DNA from: Peptoniphilus_A harei_B
GTDB lineage: Bacteria; Bacillota; Clostridia; Tissierellales; Peptoniphilaceae
Assembly (NCBI GenBank): GCA_032560695.1
Contig: JAWGHR010000001.1
Location: 248,001 to 312,000, forward strand
Direction of reading: 5' to 3'
DNA: 64,000 bases
Shown: one piece after another, positions 1 through 9,231 of the stretch
Position numbering within the stretch: position 1 is the first letter of the stretch
Layout of the letters: every line of letters begins with the position of its first letter
Translations under genes and position numbers: made by a program
Notes under the pieces: model-generated
Database searches by the model: none
Seen by the model: the letters and a program-made list of their open reading frames with translations, nothing else
Told to the model about the DNA's origin: nothing

Positions 1-583
1 ATAAAAAGTTATTTAAAAGACCTTCAGTTACTCTAGTTCCATTTTCTAATACCTTGGACTTCATCCAATAATCTGCAACTGGAACTTGTTGTGAAAGTCC
101 CTTACCACTATAACTTAGTACGGAAACTGGATTCTTGTAAGGTAGAACCAAATAAGCAATACACATAAAGGCTGTGAATGAATAACCTACATAAGTAGCT
201 ATAAGCATTTCATCACCCTTAATCCTATTTAATAAAATTCCGTAGAAAAATCCAAAAACTATTGCTATAAGAGCAGCAAATATCATTGCAATAAATATAC
301 CTGCAAATCCTTTGAAGCCAAACTCAATAGATGTAACTCCACCAAGTATTCCTGCTACAACTCCAATTGGAATACCAAAGTTAAGCCCACAACCAGATTG
401 CACCATAGGCACAAGAGATAGAACTAGAACTGAGAACATTCCAAATCTTGAAAATACGTTTTGGACAGAATCAGTAAGAGAAACACCAGCCATTGGAGCA
501 GCTATAAAAAGCATTAAAAGGAAAACTGCAATAATAAGTCTTGGTATTCCTATTTGTTGTATTAAACTTTTCTTTTTAGTCAT
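1..583 (-). CDS. ABC transporter permease, partial (cut by left edge)
   Basis: This is the N-terminal part of an integral membrane permease; the rest lies beyond position 1. The reading frame from the ATG at 583 is open to the edge and contains several long hydrophobic segments. A stretch reading LVPMVQSGCGLNFGIPIG sits where RbsC-type sugar permeases carry their conserved Gly-rich motif. A ribosome-binding site (GGAG) lies before the ATG, and the start overlaps the end of the ATPase gene by 8 bases, so the two are translationally coupled. Together with the DUF3798 lipoprotein and the double ATPase it forms a three-part importer. The substrate cannot be read from the sequence; simple-sugar or nucleoside type transport is only inferred from the ATPase class. 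Confidence 0.8.
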   Translation of the reverse strand, partial: MTKKKSLIQQIGIPRLIIAVFLLMLFIAAPMAGVSLTDSVQNVFSRFGMFSVLVLSLVPMVQSGCGLNFGIPIGVVAGILGGVTSIEFGFKGFAGIFIAMIFAALIAIVFGFFYGILLNRIKGDEMLIATYVGYSFTAFMCIAYLVLPYKNPVSVLSYSGKGLSQQVPVADYWMKSKVLENGTRVTEGLLNNFL

Positions 584-2171
584 TTCCAAGCTCTCCTTCC
601 CCACTCATTAGAAGTCCAAACTTTGTTGGATCAGCACTAGCTGGAAGTATTCCTGCGATTTTACCTTCACAGATAACGGCAATCCTGTCACAAATACTTC
701 TTAGTTCTTCAAGTTCTGATGAGACCATTACAATAGTTGTGTTGTCTTTTTCATTAGATTCCTTTAGGGCATCAAGAACAAGCTCTTTAGCACCTATATC
801 AATACCTCTTGTAGGTTCTGATACAAATAGAAGGTCTGGCTCCATGGCAAATGCCTTGGCAAGACATACTTTTTGTTGGTTACCACCAGATAAGTTTCCT
901 GCCTTTTGATCAGAACCTGTAGTCCTGATAGCAAGAGACTCAATATACCCATCAGACAATTCTCTCATTTTAGCTTCATCTCTAAATTTGAAGCCAAATC
1001 TCTTTTTAATAAATTTTTCTTGGACCTGCATTGCGTTAAAGGCAATATTCCAAAAGATTGGTTCTTCTAGTAAAAGTCCAACTCCCCTTCTATCTTCTGA
1101 TACAAAGGCAATTTTATTTTTCAAGATATCTAGGGTATCACCAAGTTTTAATTCCTTCCCATTGTAAATGATCTTACCACCTACAGGATATGTTCCAAGG
1201 ATCCCATTAGGTATACCAAGCTTTCCTTGACCTGCAAGTCCAGCAATACCTAAAATTTCACCCCTAATGACTGAAAGATTAACATCATATACAGCTTCAC
1301 CTGGCATATCAACCCAGAGATGTTCAATTTCCATTATGTGGTCATTGGATTCAAGGTGCTTTTCAAGTTTTTCCTTGGCTACCTTTTTCTCTCCATCTCT
1401 TCCAACCATCCATTGAGCTATTTGTTCAATAGATAGGTCTTCATTTTTTCTATCTTCAATTATTTCACCATCTCTTAAGACAACAACTTGATCACAAACA
1501 CTTGTGATTTCACGAAGTCTGTGAGTGATGAAAATTATGGAAATCCCAAGATTTGCAAGAGTCCTCAAAGAATCTGTAAGGTTATTTGCCTCAGTTTCTG
1601 TAAGAACTGCTGTTGGCTCATCCATAATAATTAATTTAACATTTTTTCTTGTCATTTCCCTTGCAATTTCAATAAATTGCTTGTGGCCTACAGGCATTTC
1701 TGAAACAAGTGCATTAGTATCGATATTCACTTCAAGAGTATCTAGTGACTTACCTGCAATTTTTATGTTTTCTTTAGCATCAATACTTTCTAATTTTTTT
1801 CCAAAAATTTTAGATATTACAGAAGAATTAGTTTCTTCCATATCTAGTGTAATATTTTCTGCTACTGTAAAACCAGGGATTAAACTAAATTCTTGATGTA
1901 CCATTCCTATGCCTGCATTCAAGGCGTCAATTGGATTTTTAAAGTCAATTAATTTTCCGTCAAAATAAATTTCACCGTTATAACCGCCTGTGTCTCTAAT
2001 AACTTCCATTCCAAAAATTATATTCATTAGAGTTGACTTACCGGCACCATTTTCTCCAACAAGCCCTAAGATTTCTCCTTTATTGAGAGAGAAATTGACA
2101 TCCTTTAAGACGGCGTTTTCGCCAAAACTCTTGCTGACATTCTTGACTTCAAGTAAACTGTTTGTCAACAA
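576..2171 (-). CDS. CUT2-type ABC transporter ATP-binding protein, two fused nucleotide-binding domains
   Basis: This is an energising subunit of about 531 residues with two ABC domains in one chain, as in RbsA/MglA and nucleoside (BMP-type) importers. The first domain has Walker A GENGAGKST at residues 39-47 and Walker B LIIMDEPT, but its signature is eroded (MPVGHKQ). The second has a degenerate Walker A (GLAGQGKLG), an intact signature LSGGNQQ and a Walker B-like LLFVSEPTRGID. This one-good-one-bad pattern is normal for the CUT2 class. The start is TTG, behind a strong GGAGGGG; no in-frame ATG fits. It lies about 110 bases after the lipoprotein gene, with a hairpin in the gap, and overlaps the permease start. 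Confidence 0.9.
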   Translation of the reverse strand: MLTNSLLEVKNVSKSFGENAVLKDVNFSLNKGEILGLVGENGAGKSTLMNIIFGMEVIRDTGGYNGEIYFDGKLIDFKNPIDALNAGIGMVHQEFSLIPGFTVAENITLDMEETNSSVISKIFGKKLESIDAKENIKIAGKSLDTLEVNIDTNALVSEMPVGHKQFIEIAREMTRKNVKLIIMDEPTAVLTETEANNLTDSLRTLANLGISIIFITHRLREITSVCDQVVVLRDGEIIEDRKNEDLSIEQIAQWMVGRDGEKKVAKEKLEKHLESNDHIMEIEHLWVDMPGEAVYDVNLSVIRGEILGIAGLAGQGKLGIPNGILGTYPVGGKIIYNGKELKLGDTLDILKNKIAFVSEDRRGVGLLLEEPIFWNIAFNAMQVQEKFIKKRFGFKFRDEAKMRELSDGYIESLAIRTTGSDQKAGNLSGGNQQKVCLAKAFAMEPDLLFVSEPTRGIDIGAKELVLDALKESNEKDNTTIVMVSSELEELRSICDRIAVICEGKIAGILPASADPTKFGLLMSGEGELGND

Positions 2172-2195
2172 AACCCCTCCATCTTCATAATCATA

Positions 2196-2231
2196 AAATT
2201 AAAATCAACGGTATCCCGTTGACTTTAATTT
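2196..2231 (-). other. Intercistronic hairpin between binding-protein and ATPase genes
   Basis: A 14-bp stem with one mismatch (arms 2198-2211 and 2216-2229, loop TATC) lies between the lipoprotein stop and the ATPase start. On the minus strand it is followed only by TTTATGA, a weak U-tract, so it probably causes partial termination or protects the 3' end of the upstream message. That would give more binding protein than transporter, a common arrangement in importer operons. On the plus strand it is followed by seven T, but no plus-strand gene ends here. Confidence 0.6.
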
Positions 2232-2281
2232 TTTTAATAAGATATTTACTTATTTATTATTAGTAAACTAGAATAATTTAA

Positions 2282-3619
2282 TTATTCAGCTTTTCCTTCT
2301 GCACTTTCTTGAGCTTCCTTAATAGCATCTAAGTCTACGTTTAGGTTTAGATATTTTTCAGGAACGTCAACCTTATCCATGCCTAGGTAACCTCTACCAT
2401 ATACATAAGTGTCTTGAGATAATAAGAAGTGGTTTTCTTTATTTTCTCCACTTGCTCTGTCTATATAGTTTTCAGCCATCCAGTTTGCACCTTCAGTATA
2501 ATTTTGAATAGCAGCAACGATTTGTTCTTTGTTAAGAAGTTCGCCTTCTCCCTTAAGAACTTCCATTACGTGGTCAACAGCACCAAGAGTTAATGAATAA
2601 CCTAGAGAGTATGCCCAAGTACCCATTCTCTTGTCGCCACCTTTTTCGATAACAGCTTTTTCAACAGCTTCGTTAATTGCTTTCCAGTCTCCAGCCATGC
2701 TTTGGATATCAACTGAGAATGCCTTTGGATAACCCATAATTGGTGATGGTAAGTCTTGTTCTACAAAGATAGCTCCGCCTGCTGCAACACCTCTTAATAG
2801 TGGTTCAGTGTGGGCATCATTTGTACAGAAGAATGCAGTGTCTTTACCATATTTGTCAATCCATGGTTGGATGTTTTCTGCGACATATTGTTGTGCTCCT
2901 GGAACACCAATATCAGTTGTAGGATCTGGTGCGTTTAATGAAATAAATTCAAGTCCTAGGTCCTTACAAGCTTCTTCCATGATTGCACGTCTAAGAGCTA
3001 GAAGTTCAATAGACATGTGTCTTGGGAAAGTAATGTGAGCAAATTTAGTAGCTCCCATTTCCTTAGCTGCAGCTATAATTCTGTAACCTCTTGATACGTT
3101 GTCAGCATCCATTACAAGGTCAGATGCATTTTCTACCATTACTGTATCTTCTTGAGCAACTAAGTTTACTAGAAGGATATCAGGTCTTTTTTCTCTAATT
3201 TGATTAAATGCTGCAACAGTTCCTGGAACTGATTGGTTAACAATAACAGCCTTCATTAGAGGATCGTCTGCCATAGCAACAATTTTTGAAATTGTTGTTT
3301 CTTGTTCAGCTTCGAATCTGTCAGGATAAGTATCGTGTTTAATAACTCCGCCTTCATCAGCAGAACCGTAAAGTTCAATTGCCTTTTCAGCAGCACGGAA
3401 CTCATCTTCAGATTGGGATACTGTACCAGTTATGATTCCAATGTGATATTCTTCGCCTTCTTTTAGAGTTTCAAACTTTGCCTTTTGTCCTGCATCTGCA
3501 GTTGTGGAAGCTTCTTCGCCTTCCTTTGCAGCTCCGTTGTCAACTTTTTGACATCCAGTGAATGCCAATGCCACAAGCATTAAAAGCATAATACCCATAA
3601 ACCCTTTAAATTTTTTCAT
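2282..3619 (-). CDS. DUF3798 substrate-binding-type lipoprotein of an ABC importer
   Basis: This protein of about 445 residues is exported and lipid-anchored: a short basic start, a hydrophobic stretch and a lipobox LAFTGC with Cys near residue 23, then an acidic low-complexity linker (EGEEASTTADAGQ). The body looks like a periplasmic-binding or LacI-like fold (HIGIITGTVSQSEDEF, then VIVNQSV, FFCTNDAH), and I recognise it as the DUF3798 family. The ATG at 3619 is preferred over the GTG at 3628 because GAGGTG upstream is then its ribosome-binding site. It is first in an operon with a double ATPase and permease, so it probably delivers the ligand. The ligand is unknown. Confidence 0.82.
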   Translation of the reverse strand: MKKFKGFMGIMLLMLVALAFTGCQKVDNGAAKEGEEASTTADAGQKAKFETLKEGEEYHIGIITGTVSQSEDEFRAAEKAIELYGSADEGGVIKHDTYPDRFEAEQETTISKIVAMADDPLMKAVIVNQSVPGTVAAFNQIREKRPDILLVNLVAQEDTVMVENASDLVMDADNVSRGYRIIAAAKEMGATKFAHITFPRHMSIELLALRRAIMEEACKDLGLEFISLNAPDPTTDIGVPGAQQYVAENIQPWIDKYGKDTAFFCTNDAHTEPLLRGVAAGGAIFVEQDLPSPIMGYPKAFSVDIQSMAGDWKAINEAVEKAVIEKGGDKRMGTWAYSLGYSLTLGAVDHVMEVLKGEGELLNKEQIVAAIQNYTEGANWMAENYIDRASGENKENHFLLSQDTYVYGRGYLGMDKVDVPEKYLNLNVDLDAIKEAQESAEGKAE

Positions 3620-3668
3620 TTTTAACACCTCTTCTAATTTATTTAATATTGGTTTATAAATTAATGAG

Positions 3669-3697
3669 ATTTTATCACATTAAATGGCAAAATACAA
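3669..3697 (-). promoter_or_regulatory. Sigma-A-type promoter of the DUF3798 importer operon
   Basis: On the minus strand, -35 TTGTAT (3692-3697) and -10 TAAAAT (3669-3674) are separated by 17 bases and lie about 50 bases before the lipoprotein start. Confidence 0.6.
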
Positions 3698-3938
3698 TGG
3701 AAATATGTATTAATTTTCATATTTTATAAAATAAAAATACAATAATTTTACATGGCTACATATCAAATTAAGAATTTAATAAATTTTGTATTCATCAAAC
3801 AAGCTTGATATTAACATATTCTATGATTATCTAAAAATTTATTTTTAGTTTTATTTGTAAAAATATAGTTCTTTTTTATTTTTAAAAGTATAAAACTTTT
3901 GCCATTTTAACTCCTATCAGTCTAAAGTATTTTGAACT
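3698..3938. other. AT-rich intergenic stretch without a recognisable gene
   Basis: This stretch lies between the importer promoter and the terminator of the DUF1275 gene. It is very AT-rich, has no credible ORF with a ribosome-binding site and no RNA motif I recognise. A short inverted repeat AAAAGT/ACTTTT near 3885-3901 is probably a product of composition. Confidence 0.5.
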
Positions 3939-3962
3939 AAAAAAACCTGACTTAGGTCAGGC
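3939..3962 (-). terminator. Rho-independent terminator after the DUF1275 gene
   Basis: The stem CCTGAC/GTCAGG (3946-3951 and 3956-3961) has loop TTAG. On the minus strand it is followed by seven T (3939-3945). Confidence 0.85.
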
Positions 3963-4047
3963 TAAAAAATTTACTTTATAATATTTTTAAATAATTAATT
4001 TATATTTCACTCTAGTTAAGTTAAAGCTTCTACATATACGCAAGAAA

Positions 4048-4719
4048 TTAAATATCACCGCGGTCTTCTAAGAATAATACAAAGAAGGAGATTGTCAAAA
4101 GTCCTGCTGCTATTAAGATGGATTTAAATCCCAAACTTTTTGAAGTTAAGTAACCAAGAGCTGCACCCATCCCAAAGATAAGTATAACTGTGTAATATTT
4201 TTTTGCGTTTTCAAGATAGATTTTCTCTTTTGTTATGTGATACTTAGAAAGATTTTCTGTTGCTGATCTTAAGTTTCCAATACACATTGTTGTTGCAAAG
4301 TTAAGTCCATAAATTTTTTTAAAGGTATAAACTTGCATGGCACAAGAAAAAGATAAAAGTGCATTAGCTAAATTATTTAAACTCTCTGGAATTATAGCAA
4401 CGAGTATCATAATAATAATTTCAAATCCAATTATATATTGGCGCCAGTGGAGGACTCTTTTCTCTATTGCATCTTCGAAGCGCACTGCGACATAGACACC
4501 TAATGCAAAAGAGAGAACTGGAATTAAGTAAGCTATAGATTCTTTTAAATTTAAGTCCACAATATTTTTAAATAAGAGGACTATATTTCCCGTCTGAGCG
4601 TTGGCAAAGACCTTCCCCCTCATTAAATAGGAATAGGCGTCTTGAAATCCTCCTGCCAAAGTAATGAATACTATGACCAAAAAAGTTTCATGTAAGTTTT
4701 CATAAGATTTTAATTTCAA
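4048..4719 (-). CDS. YoaK/DUF1275 family membrane protein
   Basis: This is a membrane protein of about 223 residues with roughly six hydrophobic segments. It carries the family's N-terminal signature: AGGFQDAYSYL followed by ANAQTGNIVLL. DUF1275 proteins (YoaK-like) are widespread and of unknown function, possibly transporters. The open frame reaches back to a TTG at 4764, but that start falls inside the purine-operon terminator and has no ribosome-binding site. The TTG at 4719 has GGTGA five bases upstream and gives the normal family N-terminus. It stands alone, with terminators on both sides. Confidence 0.85.
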   Translation of the reverse strand: MKLKSYENLHETFLVIVFITLAGGFQDAYSYLMRGKVFANAQTGNIVLLFKNIVDLNLKESIAYLIPVLSFALGVYVAVRFEDAIEKRVLHWRQYIIGFEIIIMILVAIIPESLNNLANALLSFSCAMQVYTFKKIYGLNFATTMCIGNLRSATENLSKYHITKEKIYLENAKKYYTVILIFGMGAALGYLTSKSLGFKSILIAAGLLTISFFVLFLEDRGDI

Positions 4720-4763
4720 ATTAATCACCAATATATAGTCTAATACAAAAATAATTTTCTGCA

Positions 4764-4798
4764 AACAAAAAGCAGGCGATTGACATAAACCACCTGCA
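4764..4798 (-). terminator. Terminator of the purine operon (after purD)
   Basis: A 7-bp stem (4772-4778 with 4791-4797, one G-U pair) is followed on the minus strand by CTTTTTGTTTG. It lies directly before the DUF1275 gene and separates it from the purine operon. Confidence 0.75.
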
Positions 4799-4836
4799 AA
4801 AATTTTGTATTATAAATTTTTATGGGAAAGAAAAAT

Positions 4837-6081
4837 TTATTTTGTCCCAATATCTTTTCTGTAGTAAGCTCCTTCAAAGGAAATTCTTTCTACATTGTCG
4901 TAAGCTTTCTTGCGAGCTTCCTCTAAGTTTTTTCCTAAAGCTGTAATTGATAGTACTCTTCCACCATTTGTATAAAGGGCATCGGTCTTTTTAGTTCCAT
5001 TATGGAAAACAATTAGGTCATTGTCCACCTTATCAAGTCCTTCGATGAGTTTGCCCTTTTCATAGGATCCTGGATAACCGCCTGAACACATGATAACTGT
5101 GAGGCAAGTTTCATCTTTCCATCTAATGTCATCTTTTTCAAGCTTTCCATCTATTGTCTTGTTCAAAAGGTCGTACAAGTCAACGTCAAGTCTCGGCATT
5201 AGGACTTCTGTCTCAGGGTCTCCAAATCTTACGTTAAATTCAAGAACTTTTGGCATATCATCTTCAATCATAAATCCAACAAAAAGAATTCCTGAATAGT
5301 GAAGACCTTCTTTGTTAAGTCCATCTTCAATTTGTTTATAAATTTTTTCAAGATTTTCTTCTAGTTTAGGGCTAGCTGATACTGGTGAATAAGTTCCAAC
5401 TCCACCAGTGTTTGGTCCCTTGTCTCCATCAAAAATTTGCTTGTGATCCTTGGCCCTCTCAAGTGGGAATAATTTGTTATTTGAAACCAGGCAAAGGACA
5501 GATGCTTCTTCTCCTGTCAAGAATTCTTCAATGACAACTGTATTTCCTTGGTCACCAAAGATCTTGTCCTTAAAGATTTTTTCAAGGGCTTCTATAGCTT
5601 CATCCCTATCTTGGCAAATTATAACTCCCTTTCCAAGGCAAAGTCCATCTGCCTTTACAACTAAAGGATAAGAAAATTCTTCAAGACCCTTTTCTGCATC
5701 ATCATAGGATTCAAAACTCTTATATTTTGCAGTTGGGATAGAATATTTTTCTAGGAATATCTTTGTAAATTCCTTAGATTTTTCAAATCTTGCACAAGCC
5801 TTGTTTGGTCCAAAAACCCTAAGTCCCTTCTCATTAAAAGCATCAACTATTCCTGCACAAAGGGGATCTTCTGGTCCCACAACTGTTAGGTCAATCTTAT
5901 TTTCCACTGCAAAGGCAAGAAGTTTTTCAATGTCTGTTGGGTCAATGTCTAAGTTTTCACAGAAGTTTTCTGTTCCTCCATTGCCCTTCGCCATATAAAT
6001 TTTATCAACGGATTTACTTTCCTTAAGCTTCCATGCAAGTGCGTGCTCTCTTCCACCATTTCCAATTACAAGTACTTTCAT
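4837..6081 (-). CDS. purD: Phosphoribosylamine-glycine ligase (GAR synthetase)
   Basis: PurD joins glycine to phosphoribosylamine using ATP, the second step of purine synthesis. The 414-residue protein is of normal length. It opens with GNGGREHALAWKL, has the ATP-grasp core around residues 105-300 (VKADGLCLGKGV, VIEEFLTGEEAS) and the family's FNVRFGDPETEVLMPRL segment. It is the last gene of the purC-E-M-N-H-D operon, 8 bases after purH, and is followed by a terminator. Confidence 0.97.
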   Translation of the reverse strand: MKVLVIGNGGREHALAWKLKESKSVDKIYMAKGNGGTENFCENLDIDPTDIEKLLAFAVENKIDLTVVGPEDPLCAGIVDAFNEKGLRVFGPNKACARFEKSKEFTKIFLEKYSIPTAKYKSFESYDDAEKGLEEFSYPLVVKADGLCLGKGVIICQDRDEAIEALEKIFKDKIFGDQGNTVVIEEFLTGEEASVLCLVSNNKLFPLERAKDHKQIFDGDKGPNTGGVGTYSPVSASPKLEENLEKIYKQIEDGLNKEGLHYSGILFVGFMIEDDMPKVLEFNVRFGDPETEVLMPRLDVDLYDLLNKTIDGKLEKDDIRWKDETCLTVIMCSGGYPGSYEKGKLIEGLDKVDNDLIVFHNGTKKTDALYTNGGRVLSITALGKNLEEARKKAYDNVERISFEGAYYRKDIGTK

Positions 6082-6089
6082 TTGGCCTC

Positions 6090-7601
6090 CTAGTGTCTAA
6101 AATGTCTCATATTAGTAAAGACAAGACAAATATTATTTTCATTTGCAAAATCTATAACTTCTTGGTCCTTAACAGATCCACCTGGCTGAACTATTACATC
6201 AATTCCTGCTTGGTATAGAAGTTCAATTGTGTCCCTGAAGAAGAATCCATCAGATGCAAGGACTGCTCCCTTTGCCTTTTCTCCAGCTCTTTCAATGGCT
6301 TCTTCTACTGCCCAAGACCTTTTTGTTTCACCTTGACCAAGAGCAAGTGTGCCACCATCCTTAGCAATTACAACTGAATTTGAAAAAGTTGTCTTGCAGC
6401 AAGTGAAGGCAAATTTTAATTCTTCAAGTTCCTTTTCTGTTGGTTTTCTATTTGATACGAAATAAAGTTTGTCTTGGTCCCAAATCTCATCATCAAAGTT
6501 TTGGATAATAATTCCATTGAGAACTTGTTTAAACCTAAATCCAGGGTCGTAAAGTTTATCAAAGTCAGGGATCTCTATAAGCCTAATATTTTTCTTCTGT
6601 GCTAGAAGTTCATAGGCTTCCTTAGAAAAACTTGGTGCAGCTACAATTTCTAAGAAAATTTTTGAAAGATGTTCTGCTGTTTTTATATCGACTTCCCTAT
6701 TAAGTGCAATGATTCCACCAAAAATTGATTCATCATCACATTCATAGGCCTTTACAAAGGCTTCTTCCAGGCTTTCTCCTGTTCCAATTCCACAAGGGTT
6801 AGTGTGCTTAACTGCAACAGCAGCTGGCTTTTCAAAATTTATAACTGCATTAAGGGCAGAATACATATCATTTAAGTTGTTGTAAGAAATTTGTTTTCCA
6901 TGAAGAACTTTGTATTCAATCTTGTCAGGTGTGTAGGAATCTTCATAGAAGGCTGCCCTTTGGTGTGGGTTTTCGCCATATCTTAATTCTTCAACAAGTT
7001 TGTAGGACTTGTTTATATATCTTGGGAATCTTTCGCCCTCTCTTTTTGAAAAATAATTTGAAATTACTGCATCATAATGAGCAGTGTAGTTAAAAGCTTT
7101 ATAGGCAAGATACTCATTAAATTTTGGATTCTCCCTATCTATGTACTCAAGTACAAGCTTGTAATCTGCTGGATCAGTTACAATGTAGACGTCCTTATAG
7201 TTTTTGGCAGCTGCCCTAATCATAGAAGGGCCACCAATATCTATATTTTCAATCATAGTATCGTGATCAGCTTTTTCAAGTAACTTTTCTTCAAAAGGAT
7301 AGAGATTGTTTACAACCATATCAATAGTTCCAATTTCTTCTTCCTTTAAAGTTTCCATATGATCTTTTAAGTCACGTCTAGCGAGGATGCCAGCATGAAT
7401 TTTTGGATTAAGAGTCTTTACTCTTCCATCTAAGATTTCTGGAAATCCAGTAAGCTTATCAACAGAAATTACATCTATTCCTGCATCCCTTAACTTCTTG
7501 TAAGTTCCACCAGTAGAAATAATTTCCCAACCTCTCTTGGCAAGTTCTTTGGCAAACTCTACAATTCCTTCTTTGTCATAAACTGAAATAAGTGCCCTCA
7601 T
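6090..7601 (-). CDS. purH: Bifunctional AICAR transformylase/IMP cyclohydrolase
   Basis: PurH carries out the last two steps to IMP: formylation of AICAR and ring closure. The N-terminal 130 residues are the MGS-like cyclohydrolase (ALISVYDKEG, STGGTYKKL, GRVKTLNPKIHAGIL); the rest is the transformylase with AVAVKHTNPCG, whose Lys-His pair is catalytic. The total of about 503 residues is normal. The ATG at 7601 is chosen because GGAGG lies five bases before it; the upstream TTG at 7613 would put the Shine-Dalgarno inside the gene. Its start is 1 base after the purN stop. Confidence 0.97.
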   Translation of the reverse strand: MRALISVYDKEGIVEFAKELAKRGWEIISTGGTYKKLRDAGIDVISVDKLTGFPEILDGRVKTLNPKIHAGILARRDLKDHMETLKEEEIGTIDMVVNNLYPFEEKLLEKADHDTMIENIDIGGPSMIRAAAKNYKDVYIVTDPADYKLVLEYIDRENPKFNEYLAYKAFNYTAHYDAVISNYFSKREGERFPRYINKSYKLVEELRYGENPHQRAAFYEDSYTPDKIEYKVLHGKQISYNNLNDMYSALNAVINFEKPAAVAVKHTNPCGIGTGESLEEAFVKAYECDDESIFGGIIALNREVDIKTAEHLSKIFLEIVAAPSFSKEAYELLAQKKNIRLIEIPDFDKLYDPGFRFKQVLNGIIIQNFDDEIWDQDKLYFVSNRKPTEKELEELKFAFTCCKTTFSNSVVIAKDGGTLALGQGETKRSWAVEEAIERAGEKAKGAVLASDGFFFRDTIELLYQAGIDVIVQPGGSVKDQEVIDFANENNICLVFTNMRHFRH

Positions 7602-7602
7602 C

Positions 7603-8205
7603 CTAACCTCCAATTACAACTTTTCCATTAACAACTTTTAACTTATCTTCGCAAAAATATTTTACAGAAAGAGGCAAAATTTCGTGCTCAATCTTTAAAA
7701 CTTTTTGTTGAAGTTCTTCAGGACTCTCTCCTTCAACTTCAACAATTTTTTGCATGATAATAGGACCCTCATCTGCTCCCTCATTTACAAAATGAGTAGT
7801 GGCGCCAGTGTACTTGACACCTCTTTCTATGACGGCCTCATGGACTTTTAATCCATAATAACCCCTGCCACAAAATGCAGGAATTAATGATGGATGAATA
7901 TTTATTATTTTATTCTCATAAATTTTTATAATTTTTTCTGGCAAGATTTTTAAATATCCTGCCAGAATAATTAAGTCAATTTTATTTTCTTTTAACTTGC
8001 TTATAAGTTCTTCATCATCTTTTATAAAGAAGCCAGGTATGCCTGACTTCTCTGCTCTGACTAAACCATAAGCATCTTCTTTATTGGAAATGACAATTTT
8101 TATTTTTCCATTGATATAATCGTTCTCTGTATTGTCAATGATGGCTTGTAGATTTGTGCCACCACCTGAAATTAAAACTGCAATATTTTTAGAGGTTAAG
8201 GTCAA
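7603..8205 (-). CDS. purN: Phosphoribosylglycinamide formyltransferase
   Basis: PurN transfers a formyl group from 10-formyl-tetrahydrofolate to GAR. The 200-residue protein starts in the usual way (NIAVLISGGGTNLQAIID) and has the catalytic Asn-His pair in INIHPSLIPAF and the Asp in NEGADEGPII. The start is TTG: GGAGAA lies seven bases upstream and no ATG is available. The gene overlaps the end of purM by 17 bases, which suggests coupled translation. Confidence 0.95.
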   Translation of the reverse strand: MTLTSKNIAVLISGGGTNLQAIIDNTENDYINGKIKIVISNKEDAYGLVRAEKSGIPGFFIKDDEELISKLKENKIDLIILAGYLKILPEKIIKIYENKIINIHPSLIPAFCGRGYYGLKVHEAVIERGVKYTGATTHFVNEGADEGPIIMQKIVEVEGESPEELQQKVLKIEHEILPLSVKYFCEDKLKVVNGKVVIGG

Positions 8206-9220
8206 TTTTATCTTCTCCAGCTACAACTTTTCCAAGTTCATAAAGCTTTAAGTCAGTATTCTTAAAGAAGTCAACAACTTTTTCCTTGTCCTCTTGAGCT
8301 ACAACAAGGGTAAAACCAACTCCCATATTAAAGGTAGCGTACATATCTTCGTCCTTAAGATCAGCCCACTTTTTTAGGAGCTTAAATATTTCAGGAGTTT
8401 CGATTACAGATGCATCAATCTTTGCACAAAGTCCATCTGGAATCATTCTTGGAATATTTTCATAGAATCCGCCACCTGTTATGTGACTCATTCCCTTTAT
8501 GTCTACAGTTTTTAAAAGTTCAAGAATTTCCTTAACATAAATCCTTGTTGGCTTTAAAAGTTCTTCCCCTAGAGTACAATTTAATTCATCAATTTCTTCA
8601 TTTAAATCAAGCTTGCAGTGGTCAAAAACAATTTTTCTAACAAGTGAATATCCATTGGAGTGAATTCCATTGGAAGAAAGGCCAAAGACTACATCGCCTT
8701 CCTTGATGCCAGAACCATCGATAATTTTGTCCTTATCGACTACCCCAACGGCAAAACCTGCTAAGTCGTATTGGTCCTCTTGGTAAACTCCAGGCATTTC
8801 TGCTGTTTCGCCACCAATAAGTGATGCAGAAGATTGGATACAACCTTCTGCAACTCCCTTAACAATTTCTTCCATTTTTTCTGGAATCAATTTGCCAGTT
8901 GCAATGTAGTCTAAGAAGAAAAGTGGCTTAGCACCTTGGCATAAAATATCATTTACACACATAGCCACACAGTCAATACCAATAGTGTCGTGCTTATCAA
9001 GCATATGAGCTAAGATAACCTTAGTTCCAACACCATCTGTACCACTACAAAGTACAGGATTTTTAATTCCATCTAAGTCTAAATTAAATAGACCAGAAAA
9101 ACCACCAAGAGATGATAAAACATCCTTTGATTGAGTTTTTTTAACAATACCCTTAATTAATTCAACTTCTTTTTGACCGGCATCAACATCTACGCCTGCA
9201 TTCTTATAATTAATTGCCAT
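8189..9220 (-). CDS. purM: Phosphoribosylformylglycinamidine cyclo-ligase (AIR synthetase)
   Basis: PurM closes the imidazole ring of FGAM to give AIR, using ATP. The 343-residue length is normal. The start reads YKNAGVDVDAG, followed by CSGTDGVGTKVILA, LIGGETAEMPGVY and HITGGGFYENIPRM, all typical of PurM. It lies 11 bases after purE and overlaps purN. In many Firmicutes purF precedes purM; here purE is directly upstream. Confidence 0.97.
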   Translation of the reverse strand: MAINYKNAGVDVDAGQKEVELIKGIVKKTQSKDVLSSLGGFSGLFNLDLDGIKNPVLCSGTDGVGTKVILAHMLDKHDTIGIDCVAMCVNDILCQGAKPLFFLDYIATGKLIPEKMEEIVKGVAEGCIQSSASLIGGETAEMPGVYQEDQYDLAGFAVGVVDKDKIIDGSGIKEGDVVFGLSSNGIHSNGYSLVRKIVFDHCKLDLNEEIDELNCTLGEELLKPTRIYVKEILELLKTVDIKGMSHITGGGFYENIPRMIPDGLCAKIDASVIETPEIFKLLKKWADLKDEDMYATFNMGVGFTLVVAQEDKEKVVDFFKNTDLKLYELGKVVAGEDKIDLNL

Positions 9221-9231
9221 CTCCGCTCCTT

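Noticed and set aside
312..611. Plus-strand ORF of about 99 codons
   Set aside because: It lies opposite the permease and the end of the ATPase gene and has no ribosome-binding site or family features; it is a shadow of minus-strand coding sequence.
2196..2231. Full terminator ending the lipoprotein transcript
   Set aside because: The T-run is on the plus side only; on the transcribed strand the tail is short, and the downstream ATPase and permease have no visible promoter of their own.
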